Assembly: GCA_030268105.1 (NCBI GenBank)
Contig: BSDZ01000015.1
Span: 2,569,501-2,633,500 of the forward strand
Length of the DNA stretch: 64,000 nucleotides
Origin: Volvox africanus
Lineage: Eukaryota; Chlorophyta; Chlorophyceae; Chlamydomonadales; Volvocaceae
Direction: 5' to 3'
The notes beneath the pieces are model-generated. The model searched no databases. It saw only the letters and a program-made list of their open reading frames with translations, and was not told where the DNA came from. The position numbers were made by a program, and so were the translations under genes. Of this stretch, positions 12,328-30,448 are shown one piece after another (the stretch's first letter is position 1; the number at the start of each line of letters is the position of its first letter).

Positions 12328-12363
12328 ATACCCTAAACCCTACAACCCTGAACCCTGAGAACC
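12328..12363 (+). repeat. Degenerate telomere-like tract
   Basis: Directly after the methyltransferase stop codon the sequence reads as imperfect CCCTAAA units (ACCCTAAACCCTACAACC, then CCTGAACCCTGA). Similar short tracts occur at 13547-13569 and 59136-59150. It could be a 3' UTR element or a relic of telomeric repair. Confidence 0.6.
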
Positions 12364-13546
12364 CATACCAACCGGTGGTGACTGAGGGAATTCCTGGAAG
12401 ACAGTAGGAGTACTGGTGCAGTAGCAGTAGGTACGCAATAGATACGTACGGGGCAGCAGCAGACTGAGGCACGCTGAGGGTAGTATTTGGCACGCGGGAG
12501 GGGAGGGGTATGTAGGGTATGGGAAATAGGTAGGAGTATTGTAGGTAGATATTGTGAGGAGTGCAGAACCTGACACAATACTTTTATTCGGGATAGATGA
12601 TGATGATGAGGAGGAGGAGGAGGAGGTAGGATGGGTATTAGTAGTACCTACGAGGGGCCAAGCAAGGGGCCAAGGGGGGGGCTGGATGGGTGTAGTAGTC
12701 GTACACGTACGGCACACACCAACACGATATAAAGATGCAGAAGCACCTTCTCAGCATCTCTCGAGAGGCCTTTGTGGCTCTCAGCTTTTACAACGGGAAT
12801 GGAATGCTGGTTAAGCCAGCAGTGTCCATACGTGTGAGTATGTAGCAAATGACGGAGGGACGTTGCCCACTTCTACTACTTCCTGCTTCTTTGCTTGCCG
12901 GCTGTATGTGCGGATGCATACTCTGAGCACTTGCAGCTGACAGAAGGGAGATCGGTGTCTTTAACAGATACCGAAGACTACGTATATGTCGCACATACAC
13001 ACACCAGCCAGCGTGTAGTTGCATGCCTAAAACATGAACATGTGATAAATAAATAGCAAATCAAGCATGCAGCCTACCAAGCAGCTTAAAGGATTCGTAC
13101 CACACGGGCATATTTCTCCGCGGCAGGTTTTCCAGGGTAGCAGATGAGGGCTGGTATCAGATGACATTGAAAAGTGTTGTTCATGTGGGTTATTTCACTA
13201 ACATTAGTTCACCGGTACTATTGTTAGTACGCAGCCTACCTCGCTCAGCGGTACTCAGCAGTACATGTGCAGTTCTATCTGGAACATGCATGCATGCAAG
13301 CTAGCAGTAGTAGTGTTGTCAATTTCACAATTTCTGTTCATCAGGGTGCGTGTCAGATCACAGGGATCGATTATCATGTGTGTGTTGGACACCAACTCAC
13401 CCCCAGCCAGGTGAATGTCGTGCACCATGTAGGCATTACCATGCGTGAAACAGAGCGCCGTACCCTGTCGAACAATTTGCAGGATATATAGAATAGATGG
13501 CTGAACCGTGAGATAGCGGGTATCTTCCAATGGTTTCTTCCAAAGA
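12364..13546. other. Intergenic, mostly unrecognised
   Basis: It contains a GGA-triplet run (12597-12627), the dispersed repeat copy at 12700-12795, and about 750 bp without recognisable structure. Short frames on both strands at 13255-13530 overlap each other and match nothing I know. Confidence 0.5.
12700..12795 (+). repeat. Short dispersed repeat, copy 1 of 3
   Basis: Copies at 12700-12795 (+), about 22838-22915 (+) and 60095-60205 (-) share the order TACGGCACACAC, ACAATATAAAGGTGCAGAAG, CTCAGCATCTCT and AGAGGCCTTTGTGGCTC. Divergence is roughly 15-25% by eye. There is no long open frame. It could be a small interspersed element or an RNA-gene-derived repeat. Confidence 0.6.
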
Positions 13547-13569
13547 AACCCTAAAACCCTAAACCCTAA
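13547..13569 (+). repeat. Interstitial telomere-like repeat
   Basis: Three units of CCCTAAA/CCCTAAAA in a row, the complement of plant-type TTTAGGG. They lie 27 bp upstream of the R1 repeat. Confidence 0.85.
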
Positions 13570-13596
13570 ATATACACAGACACATAGATATATATG

Positions 13597-13937
13597 TGTG
13601 TAGGATAGGGGGGTACATCACCCGTGGCCACTAACCTGGCAGTCCCTACATTCCCCGGTGTTTCGGGGCACCCTCATCCAGTCTCCCATGCCGACTTCTC
13701 CGAAATCAGTGGTTTTCCCAGGTTCAGCACCCACCACCAGCATCCAGCGGAATCTGCCGAATCAACGAAGGCGTCAACTCCGCTAATGCTCGCAGGTCAC
13801 TTTAATGGGGGTCGTCACCGTCCATCGACTTGGGGGCACCCTGCCCTCACCTTAGGGTCTTTGACCCGCTCTCTGTCGGAGTAGAATCTGGAACTCCAGG
13901 GGCGTATTAGTCGTGCCATAACAGTCGTGCCTGAACG
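13597..13937 (+). repeat. R1 repeat, full-length solo-LTR-like copy
   Basis: 341 bp starting TGTGTAGGATAGGGGGG and ending GCCATAACAGTCGTGCCTGAAC. The split copy at 30449-30654 plus 54527-54665 begins TG, ends CA and has a 5-bp TSD, so R1 behaves as a solo LTR. Here the last base is changed (AACG instead of AACA) and I do not find a clean TSD. There is no coding capacity, and no internal element flanked by two R1 copies occurs in this window. Confidence 0.8.
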
Positions 13938-13940
13938 TGA

Positions 13941-14145
13941 CTATATGTACATGTATATATTTTGGGTTTATATATGTATAAACCATATATGTATAAACCA
14001 TATGTGTATATATATATATGGGTTTATATATGTATATACCATATATATGTATATACCATATATATGTATAAACCATATATATGTATATATATATGGTTTG
14101 TTGGATTTATCGTAATATATGTATAGCTCTAAATAAAGTCTTGTA
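13941..14145. repeat. AT-rich minisatellite
   Basis: Repeats of about 13-16 bp built on ATATATGTATAAACC with (TA)n runs. The repeats are partly self-complementary and would fold into hairpins. Confidence 0.85.
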
Positions 14146-15988
14146 TATATGGTCGAGCATTGTCCTGCACCCAAACCTAACATTAGCAGACCCCTTTACT
14201 TTCCCTGGCGGGCGCTTTCACGCATGCATAGCCGATAGGTTTGTCCCTCACTATCTCACGCAACGCAATACACACGACAGCAGAAGGCACTGCAAGTTAT
14301 TGGTTGAGCTGATTATTTATGTCTGACAGGCCAGTCAGGCCTAATTAGGCTTAACCAGGCTGAACCAGACTTGATTATACCTTAATTAGCCCAGCCAATA
14401 GTTGCAGGGAGCGTGCGTGTGCATTCCAAATAAATGGCTGGATGGGAACGCGCGTGTACGTGCGTACCAATGTACCTCGCAATAACGCAACGCTTTATTT
14501 TTCTTAGTTCCCAAGAAACTAAGCAATTATGAAACCGTTGAAACCCTTCCGAAATGTAAGGACACTATGTACGGTCGTTCGCAATTTTGAAACCGATCGA
14601 CGCACGGGCGCTGCGGGAGGCATCGCGCTGCCGGGAACGAACGAATTCGATAAGAACGAAACCGACTACTTAACACGGTGGTGGTGGTAGTTGGTGGGAC
14701 TGGGAAACATGAAAGCTTCATATTACTTCTTTTAGTTACGCAAATGCCTTGCTTGGGAAGCTTATAACTGGAACGTGTCCAGAAGGTCCCAGTTTTTTAC
14801 TGGGGAACTTCTGGACACGTTCCAGTTTTTTATGCATGCCGCCGTGCATGGGAGCCCGCCATTAGCGGGTAGCATGTGCGCAACGTACGATAAGGCGGGT
14901 GCGACGAAGCGTGTGGTTATAAAAATATATAAATAATATGTGAGCAAGTCAATGCAATCCGCATCACACAAAATGTATCTATAGGTTGAGGGTAGTTGAT
15001 CGCGATCACAGCGATCGCAGTCAGGGTTTGCCTATTACCTTCTAATCTGATTGATTGAGCTTACTCAATTATCCAGCAAGTTTGGCTGCTGGCGCATTAA
15101 ATCTTTAAATCGGAGGAAATCAATCAATTGCAGGTGGAGCGTGCGTTTACATGCGTCGCAAACAGGCTTCCCATACAGTTGGTGTACTTCCATTAGCAAC
15201 CTTTATTGACCATACCTAAATAAGTTCAGCTCTGTTATTATGTATTTCCTGTCTCAGATAACCCCGAGGGCGTCAAAATGACAGCCATGCTGCTGCCCAG
15301 TGGGCGGAAAGCACGAGTAGTGCCGCTGACTTCGTCGCAGCTGGTGCTTACAGTTGCCATAATTATCACTGTTCTTGGTGAGCTCATCATAAATTTGTAA
15401 TTCATCATTACTGCGTCATAACTCTTCATCTTCTTGCTTCTTTGGCGGAAGAATTCCGTGCCAACGAACTATTGGCTGGAATATATAATTAAGGTCTGAT
15501 TAACTCCGATTACATACGGAAAATTAAGCCTAATTACGTCTGGTTGGCCGTTAGGACCTAATTTGCCCAGCCTGTGTTGGCGGGGATTGGATACCCTTTG
15601 GAAGATGAATGGCAGCGAGCGAGTGACGTCTATTTAGGCCGTCACCATCAAGATGCACGCGACGGCATGAATGAGGATATGTGAAGAAAACTACACGTAC
15701 CGGTCATGCATGTATCCTACTAATGCTTGATATCATCACATTTTCATCATACTATAATTAATTTTCAATCATTATTCAATGGTTTTATGCATGCATGGTC
15801 ATCCATTACGCCCTGCCTACGTACGTTTCGTTCTGCTAGGTTCTAGGTTCTTGGCGGCATGCATAGAAAGTATGATTATCTGTTGCTTGATTGTGTGTTC
15901 GTTGTCCGTTTTTACCTCCTCTGTTGCATGCCTCCGCCGCTGCCTGTCCCATATATAACCACGCACAGGCGTCGGGCTGACCACAACT
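14146..15988. other. Gene-free stretch with a strong hairpin
   Basis: No protein motif was found. It contains the hairpin at 14766-14827 and two patches rich in CCTAATTAGG / TTAACCAGG-like words (about 14325-14395 and 15490-15570). It ends at the first recognisable exon of the SRCR-type gene. Confidence 0.5.
14766..14827 (+). other. 62-nt perfect-arm hairpin, possible small-RNA precursor
   Basis: AACTGGAACGTGTCCAGAAG (14766-14785) pairs perfectly with CTTCTGGACACGTTCCAGTT (14808-14827). Inside, CCCAGT pairs with ACTGGG around a TTTTT loop, giving a stem of about 27 bp with one small bulge. It lies in gene-free DNA. It could be a miRNA-like precursor, a terminator-like hairpin or a small inverted-repeat element. 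Confidence 0.7.
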
Positions 15989-22031
<6,043 letters not shown>

Positions 22032-22187
22032 GTAAGAGTTGTATGCGGTGAATGCAGCAGGACTACTTGCAACAAAGATTTTGCCTAGCACTACTCGTAC
22101 AGGACGGCACACAGGCAAACGCAAGCGCTAAAGCACACTTACGTCGTCTTGCACCTCGAGTTAGAGCGAGGACGTTTTGGACAGCAA

Positions 22188-22624
22188 CTATTATTATTAT
22201 TATTATTATTATGGTTACTCCGCCCTTGCGGGCTGGCGTGTATTATGGGGATCTCCGGGATTTTAACCGAGTGGGCACGCGTACCTCAGCGTCTTCATCT
22301 GAGGCCGCTAGAGATTACCTGTTTTTTGGTTACGCAGAGTTTCCTACTCTGTACGGCCCCTATCCATGTGCCAGCCCCTTCGGACCTACTGGCATTTAGG
22401 TGGGTGTCAATCCACCCCGCACCATCGGCCCAGTTACGGGTCTCAGATGCGCACTTCACGGGCTATGCATTTAACCCTCTCAAGCGCCGGGGGCGGACTC
22501 GGACCCAACTCCGTAGAATCGGGCTATCCAAGCTGCATTCCCCCTACACCATTTTGCCCCGACCCAGACTCGAACGACTTTGTGGTCGCTAGCTCGGATC
22601 CTTAGGGAATGGCCTCGAGAGGCG
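22188..22624 (-). mobile_element. tRNA-like SINE with (TAA)n tail, copy 1
   Basis: On the minus strand it begins GCCTCTCGAGGCCATTCCCT and contains GATCCGAGCTAGCGACC (A-box-like) and GTTCGAGTCTGGG (B-box-like, near GGTTCGAnnCC). About 300 bp of unrelated body follow, then ...GGGCGGAGTAACCATAATAA, ending in a (TAA)n tail at 22189-22212. It matches 56991-57412 over its whole length with about 10% difference by eye. Confidence 0.8.
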
Positions 22625-24768
22625 GATTGGGCAGCAACTACAACAGTTGTATGAACGCATGGATGCATGCATACATACAGCGATAAGTCACTTGTCATGT
22701 CTCCGGTTTGGTATGGATTGATTTGCTGCCGTACTCGATAATGCTTACGCCAGGGGGGCCCGGGGCCCCAAGGCTTGTGGAAGCGAGGAACGAGGTTAAT
22801 AAGAATTCGTAAACATACTTACTGTAATAGTTGTATACTTACGGCACACGCTTCCACAATAAAAAGGTGCAAAAGCAGTTTCTCAGCATCTTGAGTGGCC
22901 TCAACGACTACATCGACCTGCTTTTGCGTGCTGCTATGGACGCCATGCGTGCTCTGGCGCGACTTCTCTGTCCGTCCGCTTCTTTCGTACTTCATACTTC
23001 GTACTAAACTATATATATAATATATAATGTATAAATAAATAATATATATAATTAAATGTTATGTTATGTTATATATTATACATATTATATATACATATTA
23101 TATATACATATTATATAGATATATATCTATATATCTATATATATGTATTACCGGAAAGGTGAAAGATGATCTACCCTTAACTTCCTCACCTGTTTTCAGC
23201 TGTCTCAGCTAAGTTTTGTTCACGCAGTTACTCATGTATTGATTGCTACCAACCTGCTGCCTGCGGGCTAGCTAGTCACTAATTATTGGGATATATGTAT
23301 TTTGCGATGCATTATTTCACTGCCCTCATATATTACGCACCTCGCTCACCACCACGCATGCAGGTGTCGACCACACCATGCGCGTCTGGCTACATGCTCG
23401 GACTTCAGTGTTACGAAGCGTACGTGTAGAGACAGACTGACGGACTGACAGACAGACAGCCTGGCTGACAGACAGACTGACAGATTGACAGACAGACAGG
23501 CTGACTGACTGACTAACGCCGACAGACGGAATTAGGTTTCCTCGCCCCTGCAGGTCGCTCGTCGGCTAGCTATTGCTCCATCCTTCGTCCCCGAATCACT
23601 CGCGGCTGAATGAGCGAATGCATGGTTGTATGTGGACCACCGTGCACGGTACATTTGTTGTCCAATATAACAAAACGATGGCTGGTGGTGGATGGATGTT
23701 CACTTTTAAGCGAGGGTTATTTGATGGGTTCTGTATGCTTTGTATGATGACGTGAGATTGTTACTGTCTCGCTCTATCTGTAGTCCCAAATTTTGCAATA
23801 ACTATACATTAGAGACCTTGTTAACATACTTCCTTATTGCCCAGCCAGCCAGCTACGTTGTCATGCAACGTTGACAGCGTGACAATTCTGGCGAAAGAGC
23901 GGTTAGGAAACGACAGTTGCGACAGCTGCTGACTCGCGTGAGTGACAGTTGGCCGTTGCTGGATCCACCAGCCGTACGTTTGGCGATCTCTTGCCGATAC
24001 CTAAGGCAAACACTTCCCGCTGGAAGCACTTCGCCTGGTCGATATATATTGTTCGAAATTGAGCTCTTGTAACGATATTGTACAGACTCTTACAGTGGCT
24101 CACGTTCCGCGCATCTACCCAGGCCGCCAATAGATCAGCCTAATACTGGCGCTATCAGGACTGATCACCCTGATTAGCTGCCAATAGAGTTCCACGACGG
24201 AGCTCTTGGAGGAGTAGGTGACTGCGCGGTGCGACGCCCCATCACCGACAGAGCTAGGAAGAAGTAGCACAGGCTCGCCTCAGGGCCGGGCTGTGAGGCC
24301 AGTGTCTAGTGTAGTTGCCCGAGCTACAGCTAGTGCACTGCTGCGCCAGCCTCACGTCCTATACTAGTCCGCACCCCCAGCGTCGTGGACGCAGCGATGC
24401 CGCTCGCTGCACATGACAACGTACGCCGAGCTACGCACGCATAAGTAGCCAACAGCCTATCAATGGAGGTAATATTGAGGGCCGGCCGGGCCCAATAATA
24501 CGTCATGTGCGAGCATTTACTTCATCACTATACATGCATATATGTCGAGGATGGGGTAATACGCACGTGCACAGCGTACGTAGCTCTCTAGCTGGATAGA
24601 GAATAGTTTAATCTAGCCAGCAAGATGTAGATCGGTCTATTGATATAAAGAGAGCGAGTATGTGTTTGTAGGATAAGTCCTCATGTGGCTGACTGGGAGG
24701 GCCGTATCGATCACTATGTAATATACGCAGTGTATTCAATCTATTTTGGATTAGACCATGGTAAGTAT
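22625..24768. other. Gene-free stretch with simple repeats
   Basis: It contains the short dispersed repeat (22838-22915), a 150-bp AT tract (22995-23147) and a (GACA)/(GACT) tract (23428-23516). The rest shows no motif. Downstream exons of the SRCR gene may be hidden here, but I cannot point to one. Confidence 0.5.
22838..22915 (+). repeat. Short dispersed repeat, copy 2 of 3
   Basis: It shares TACGGCACACGCTTCCACAA, AAAAGGTGCAAAAGCAG and TTCTCAGCATCTTGAG with the copies at 12700 and 60095. The reading after it (FLSILSGLNDYIDLL) looks protein-like but is not conserved in the other copies. Confidence 0.55.
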
Positions 24769-25098
24769 TGTTGTATCTCTCCTTCTTCGCTCATGCACTA
24801 CATTTGCACGTCTGGGTGTTAGATCCTAGTGCCGGAGTGCTCACGAACAGCAAAGCACTCAGATGCGAGTATCATGACAGCGGAAGACTTCAGAGCAAGA
24901 AGAGATTCAACTTACAACGATTTACAAGTACCAATGCGTAGTCGGCCGTGGCTGATGGCTGATGGTGATGTGCAAGTATAGCTCGGGCCAATAAGACACG
25001 GATAAAGCGTATATTTATGTTTGTAGTGGATATAATTACACGAGTACTTATCCAAAGTATTATCCGATCAGACAACGTCGTCTATGCGGCCGCCCTCG
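24769..25098 (-). repeat. Partial LTR, subfamily 2
   Basis: It begins TGTTGTATCTCTCCTTCTTC, the complement of the LTR 3' end, and runs through AGCGGAAGACTTCAGAGCAA. It stops at GCCCTCG, where another LTR starts. It matches 59245-59416 and 59420-59997. This is the left edge of the retroelement block. Confidence 0.75.
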
Positions 25099-25695
25099 TG
25101 TTGTATTACGGTTCGATTACCGCCTATACGTAGGTCAATGCGACTCTACAAGGCGATAAGCGAACGTAATAAATGCATACTAGTTATGGATATATTTGCA
25201 TATATTTAGCTAGTTTGACGCCATGCATTGCGACTTGTCACATCGCAATACCAGCCGCATCACTGATACGCCTGAGATACGGATGCTCAGAGATGCATAG
25301 ACATGTTGTATAATTATGACATGCGCTGTTAAGTAATAATATTTGCTATATTATAACTCCGTCCCTGGCATGCGTAATGTGCGAATGTGACGAGCATCTA
25401 AGTCGCAGTGGTCGATCGGGAACCGGATATCGCTATTCGGACCCTTGCATCTTGCGGACGCCATGAAGGCTTAATTGTCGGAATACGCAGATATCGATGC
25501 CCTGCGTTAGGGTTTGTCACACTTAGGATTTACCTCCTAGTGTGAGTTGTACTGCATATCGATATCGCGTATAATAGATGCGAGGACGGCCATGTAGAGC
25601 AGAACAATTTCGTATGCTATCGGAACACGCCTGTGTTCATCTGGACTATTGCTATTTGCTCTGCTATTGTGGCCCGAGCTTCGACATTCGCTACT
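25099..25695 (+). repeat. Truncated LTR, subfamily 3-like
   Basis: It starts TGTTGTATTACGGTTCGATT and can be followed through GGATATCGCTATTCGG and GGAACACGCCTGTGTTC to GCCCGAGCTTCG, matching the complement of the LTR at 56262-57519. The last 200 bp or so are missing. Confidence 0.7.
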
Positions 25696-25714
25696 CACCC
25701 TTCGCCGTATGATG

Positions 25715-26535
25715 ATTCCTTCTTCAATCATGCACTGAATCTGCACGTCTGGATGTTAGCTACGTGTGCACCGTGCTTACGAACAGCAAGGCGATCCAAT
25801 GCGAGTAAGATGACAGTGGAAGACTCAGCAACAAGGAAAGATTCAACTTACAATAGTCTTCGATTACAGGATGGTAGTCTGCCGTCAGACCCCGGGGGCA
25901 ATGTTCATCATCCGGCTGGAGATGGTATGCTGAAATAGCTCAGGCCGAATATAAATGAGTATATCGTATATATGCGGATTAGATTGAGTTAAGTACGTGG
26001 GTACTTAATCCAAAGTAGCATCGAGCCGACTTCGGTCTCTAGGCGGCCGTCCTCTCACCTATCACGCCTCTCACCTATCACGTCAGGATACCGATGTGCA
26101 GTACGGGTCTCACTGGATTTCGATCTCAAGTGTGAGTACTATCTTAGCACTGTTCTGAATATCGCGTAATCCATGATATTAATGGATGCAACGCATGCAA
26201 TATGCGAAGGTCCGAATAGCGATATTCGGTTGCCGACCCAACCATCGCGATCGTCGTGTTCCCGCATATGCGTATGGTTTATGACACGGATGGGGTAATA
26301 ATATTTAAAATATTATTACGTGATATATTATGACAATAGAGAGTTCGTGCATTGATATCAGCTTCGAGTTAAACATGTTGACCGACAGCACGATGTCGTA
26401 GATGATAATGCGACGTGCCTGATTAGCTAGATATACTCGAATATATTATGCTAATATAATTATATCATGCTTGGTAGTGCTCGAATGGATTGCAGCCTAC
26501 TTCGGTGTAAACGGTGATCGAACCAGCGTACAACA
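25715..26535 (-). repeat. LTR (about 820 bp) next to element A
   Basis: On the plus strand it reads CCTTCTTCAATCATGCACTG ... GATCGAACCAGCGTACAACA. The LTR sense direction (TGTTGTACGCGGG to GGATACAACA) is deduced from full elements with PBS and PPT, so this copy is on the minus strand. It therefore cannot be element A's own 5' LTR: it abuts A's internal sequence in the wrong orientation. Confidence 0.75.
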
Positions 26536-29500
26536 GTTTGCTGTCCTCTTTTGTCCCTCAATTTGTCCGGCCACGTTACTTTGTTTATCCCTTCGTCTTT
26601 TCGTGAGTTGTGCGAACAGCTCACCAGGTATAAAAGGTATCATCGTCAAAATCCGGACACTGCAGCTTGCATACTAATTCCCTCTTACAGTCAACGCAAA
26701 GCTGTGTCGCTGCTGGAAGGTATGCAATGTGTTCTCCAATTCGTGTAGGACACTGTTCTGTTTAACGGTGTAGATGTGACAGGGAAACCAATTGAATTGC
26801 CCAAATTATCTTATGCTGCTGAAGTTTGGTTTGAGGCCCCTTTATTGGACTCTACCAGGTTCGAGCCTGCTAAAGGATCACTTCTACTTTCCGCGGAGTC
26901 GACTCCAACAGGAAATCATGTTCCTATCATCGAAATCGGCCTCGGTGGTCGACTGATGAAGGCGCTCGTGGATACCAGCGCCAGCGATGACTTCATCTCG
27001 GCAAAGGAGGTGAATGCATTGGGGCTGACCCCTCAGTCGTCTGATTGTGCACAGGTTACCCTCGCTGATGGAGGTAAGCATCCCATCATGGGCAGGATCA
27101 CCCTGAGCCTATTGATAGGCCCTCTGCGTGTTAGGGCCCAACCGTATGTGCTACAAGGTCTTTCAGAGACGGCACAGTACATTCTGGGTGCCGCAACATT
27201 ACGGCAGTACCGCGCATGCATCAATATGGAGTCCACCACACTTAGTTTGTGCAAAGGGAACCTATCGACTAAGGTACCTTTCCTGTCGTACCAAGATGTC
27301 ACACCAGAGGAGGGCGGAACTGTTGCAGAGCCTGAGGTTAATTTCGCTCTAGCGGCGTTAGTGGCCGAAATGAAGAACCCAAGCTGATTGGGCGCAAAGA
27401 AACCAATTGAATGATACGGAAAGGCGCTTGTGAGGCCACGGGTGCAATCAAATGCTACCACCGTGCAGTCCACCATGAAGGATCTTGAGGTCGAAGCCCT
27501 CCTGCAAAAATATGCTGATGTCTTTGTCGACATCCCAGGGCTTCCACCTATGCGACCTGTTGACCATACGATCCCTCTTGTGCCCGGAGCACAACTCGTT
27601 TCACGACCTATGTACAGGTTAAGCCCGTTGGAGCTGGATGAAGTGAAGCGGCAAGTGAGGGATCTGCCCGCAAAGGGTATGATTCGGCCCAGCACATCGC
27701 CATATTCCGCACCGATATTGTTTGTCGGTAAGAAGTATGGGACGTTGCGCATGTGCATTGATTATCGGGGCTTGAATGCGACTACGATTAAAAATCGCTA
27801 CCCTTTGCCGCACGTCGATGACCTGCTCGATAAGTTGAAAGGCTCAGCTTAATTTTCCTCGATTGATCTACAACAGGGGTATAATCAGATACGCATTGCT
27901 GCTTCTGATATTCCGAAAACCGCTTTCCGGACCCCCTTTGGTCACTTTGAGTACACGGTCTTATCGTTTGGACTTACTAATGTGCCCGCCACATTTCAAG
28001 CAGTGATGGATCGCATGTTCAGACCGTATATCGACAGGTTCATCGTTTGTTATTTGGATGATATTTTAATATATTCCAAGACGCGCGAGGAGCACTTGAA
28101 GCATCTCAAGCTCGTGCTTGAGGTGATGAAGCGGGAGCAATTGTTTGCTAAACACGCCAAATGTTTTTGGGCGCAGCCTCAGGTGGAGTATTTGGGCCAT
28201 ATCGTGTCGGCCACCGGTGTGAAGATGGACCCGCGGAAGGTCGCCGTGGTTCGCGATTGGCCCGCGCCTCAGAACCTCACGGAGCTGCGTAAGTTCCTTG
28301 GCTTGACCAATTATTTCCGAAAGTTCATTGAAAAATATTCCATCATTGCGGCCCCGCTTACAAATCTGATGAGGAAAGGAGGTTTTGCTTCTCTCGAAGC
28401 TTGGACACCCGGGTGTCAGCGGGCATTCGAAGAGCTCAAGCGAATCGTCGCCGACGACATTACCCTCTCTTTTCCTGATTACTCGTTGCCGTTTCGTGTA
28501 GAAGTAATATCGGATGCTTCCCTACATGGAAGTGGTGCTGTATTGTTGCAGGAAGGATGACCGATTGCCTTCACAAGTAAGAAGTTCTCGGGTGTGGAGA
28601 CCCGCTACACGACCTGAGAACAGGAGCTGTTGGCAGTTCTACATGCTCTAAAGGAATGGCATTGTTACCTTGAAGGCCGTCCATTCACGCTGAAGACTGA
28701 CCACAAACCGCTGACATTTTTACAAAGTGTCCCCACGCTCTACCGCCGACAAGCCCAGTGGATGGAATATCTATCTCGTTTCGACTGTACATGGGAATAT
28801 ATCGCCGGCAGAATTAATATTGCTGACGCCCTCAGTCGACATCCGTCGCTACACGCTGCGATTCTAGCAGCACCGATTACCCGTTCACGCAGTCAGGAGG
28901 TGCCGATAGCAGCGGACCTTGCGCAACGATTCAAGGTGGCGTATGAAACAGATCCGTGGTTCACTACGCCAAGTAATGTGGAACATCTACGCAAGCGCAA
29001 CGATTTATGGTTGCGGATGGATGGCTCGACAACACAAATCATCGTGCTGAACAACGATGCTCTGCGCTACGATATTCTTGCTCGGTTCCATGAGGACCCA
29101 TTGGCAGGACACCCTGGAAGTACGCGTTTGTCAGAACTAGTGCAACGCTCATTCTGGTGGCCACGCGTGGTGAAGGATGCGGAAAACTTCGTGCAAAGGT
29201 GCAGTTTATGTCAGTGCAACAAAGCACTATCCGGTAAGGGCCAGGGTTTATTACAATCTTTACCTATACCAGATGCCCCTTGGGAAAGTGTTTCAATAGA
29301 CTTCGTAGTCGTGCTGCCCAAAACTGAGGGGGGATACGACTCAGTGTTCGTTATGGTCGATCGCTTGACCAAGATGGTTCACTTAGCCCCCTGCACCTCG
29401 TCTTGCACTGCTGAGCAAACAGCACAACTATTTTTTGATAACGTGGTCTGATTGCATGGCGTTCCTAAAAATGTGATATCCGATCGCGGCGGTCAATTCA

Positions 29501-30443
29501 CGGCTAAGATTTGGGAAGCGCTATGTAAACTCATTGGTATGCGCGTTCATTTGAGCACAGCATATCATCCACAATCCAATGGGCAAACCGAACGCACAAA
29601 TGGCATGTTGGGTGTTATGTTACGAAATTTCGTGGGACGCACATCCTCCGTTTGGGATACGTTTTGGCAGAATTTGCGCTTAATAATGCTGTTAACCGCT
29701 CTACAGGTCAAAGCCCTTTCTTTTTGAATTATGGATTCCATCCTGCGCTGCCCGTGTGGTGAGAATTGGAAGTAAATATCCCTGCGGCTAAAACCTTTGC
29801 CAAGTCGTTCCTATCTCGCATGACAGACGCGAAGGCACGTTTGGATGCGGCACAACAACGGACGACGGACTACTATAATAAATCCAAACGAGACGTAACA
29901 TTTTCGGTGGGACAAATGGTATTACTGAGCACTAAGAACCTGCGTTCACTCGCCGACGGTTCTCGAAAACTGTTACCTCGTTGGATCAGTCCATACCCTA
30001 TTGTACGCATGGTAGGAAATGTAGCTGTGGAGCTATCCCTACCCCCTGACATGAATATCCACCCCACGTTTCATATCTCCCTCATTCGCCCTTATCACGG
30101 TACAGCACCCGTTATAAACGACACCGATGTCCCTGCGGTAATGGACCCCGGTCCCGAGACCTGGATCGCAGGCAAACAAAAGGTGTACCATGTGGAACGA
30201 ATATTGGATTATTGGGTTCAACGTATAGGTCGACAGTGACGTAAGCGGAAGGTGCATGAGTATCTGGTCAAATGGACTGGCTATTCTAGCGAGCACAACT
30301 CTTGGGAGCCAACGCGTAATTTCTCGCCTGAGATGAAGCCCCTATTGGAGGAAGCTCGACTACATGCCACACAAACCCAATGATCTCTGCAGTCGAATGC
30401 TGTACGATGCAGTGAGGACGCTGCATACGGGAGGGGGGATAGT
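26536..30443 (+). pseudogene. Element A: Ty3-type pol, decayed, 5' truncated
   Basis: The gag C-terminal remnant (LFIPSSFRELCEQL, about 26580) matches a frame in element D. The protease-like part (26776-27387) has ALVDTSASDDFIS, so DTSA replaces the usual DTGA. The RT part (27430-28350) has LYRLSP, DYRGLNA, GLTNVPATFQ and YLDDILIYSK. RNase H (28500-28850) has DASLHGSGAVLL and TDHKPL. Integrase (29060-29700) has an HHCC-like GHPGSTRL...RCSLCQ and SDRGGQFT. A chromodomain remnant (HEYLVKWTGYSSEHNSWEP) lies at about 30250-30310. Stops interrupt it at about 27850, 28559, 28617, 29450 and 29759, mostly CGA to TGA changes relative to element C. A polypurine tract GGGAGGGGGGAT (30429-30440) precedes the 3' LTR. 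Confidence 0.85.
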
Positions 30444-30448
30444 TGTTG

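Noticed and set aside
22052..22592. Plus-strand frames of 115 and 147 residues
   Set aside because: They run through the SINE and its TAA tail on the antisense strand and are not conserved in the second SINE copy.
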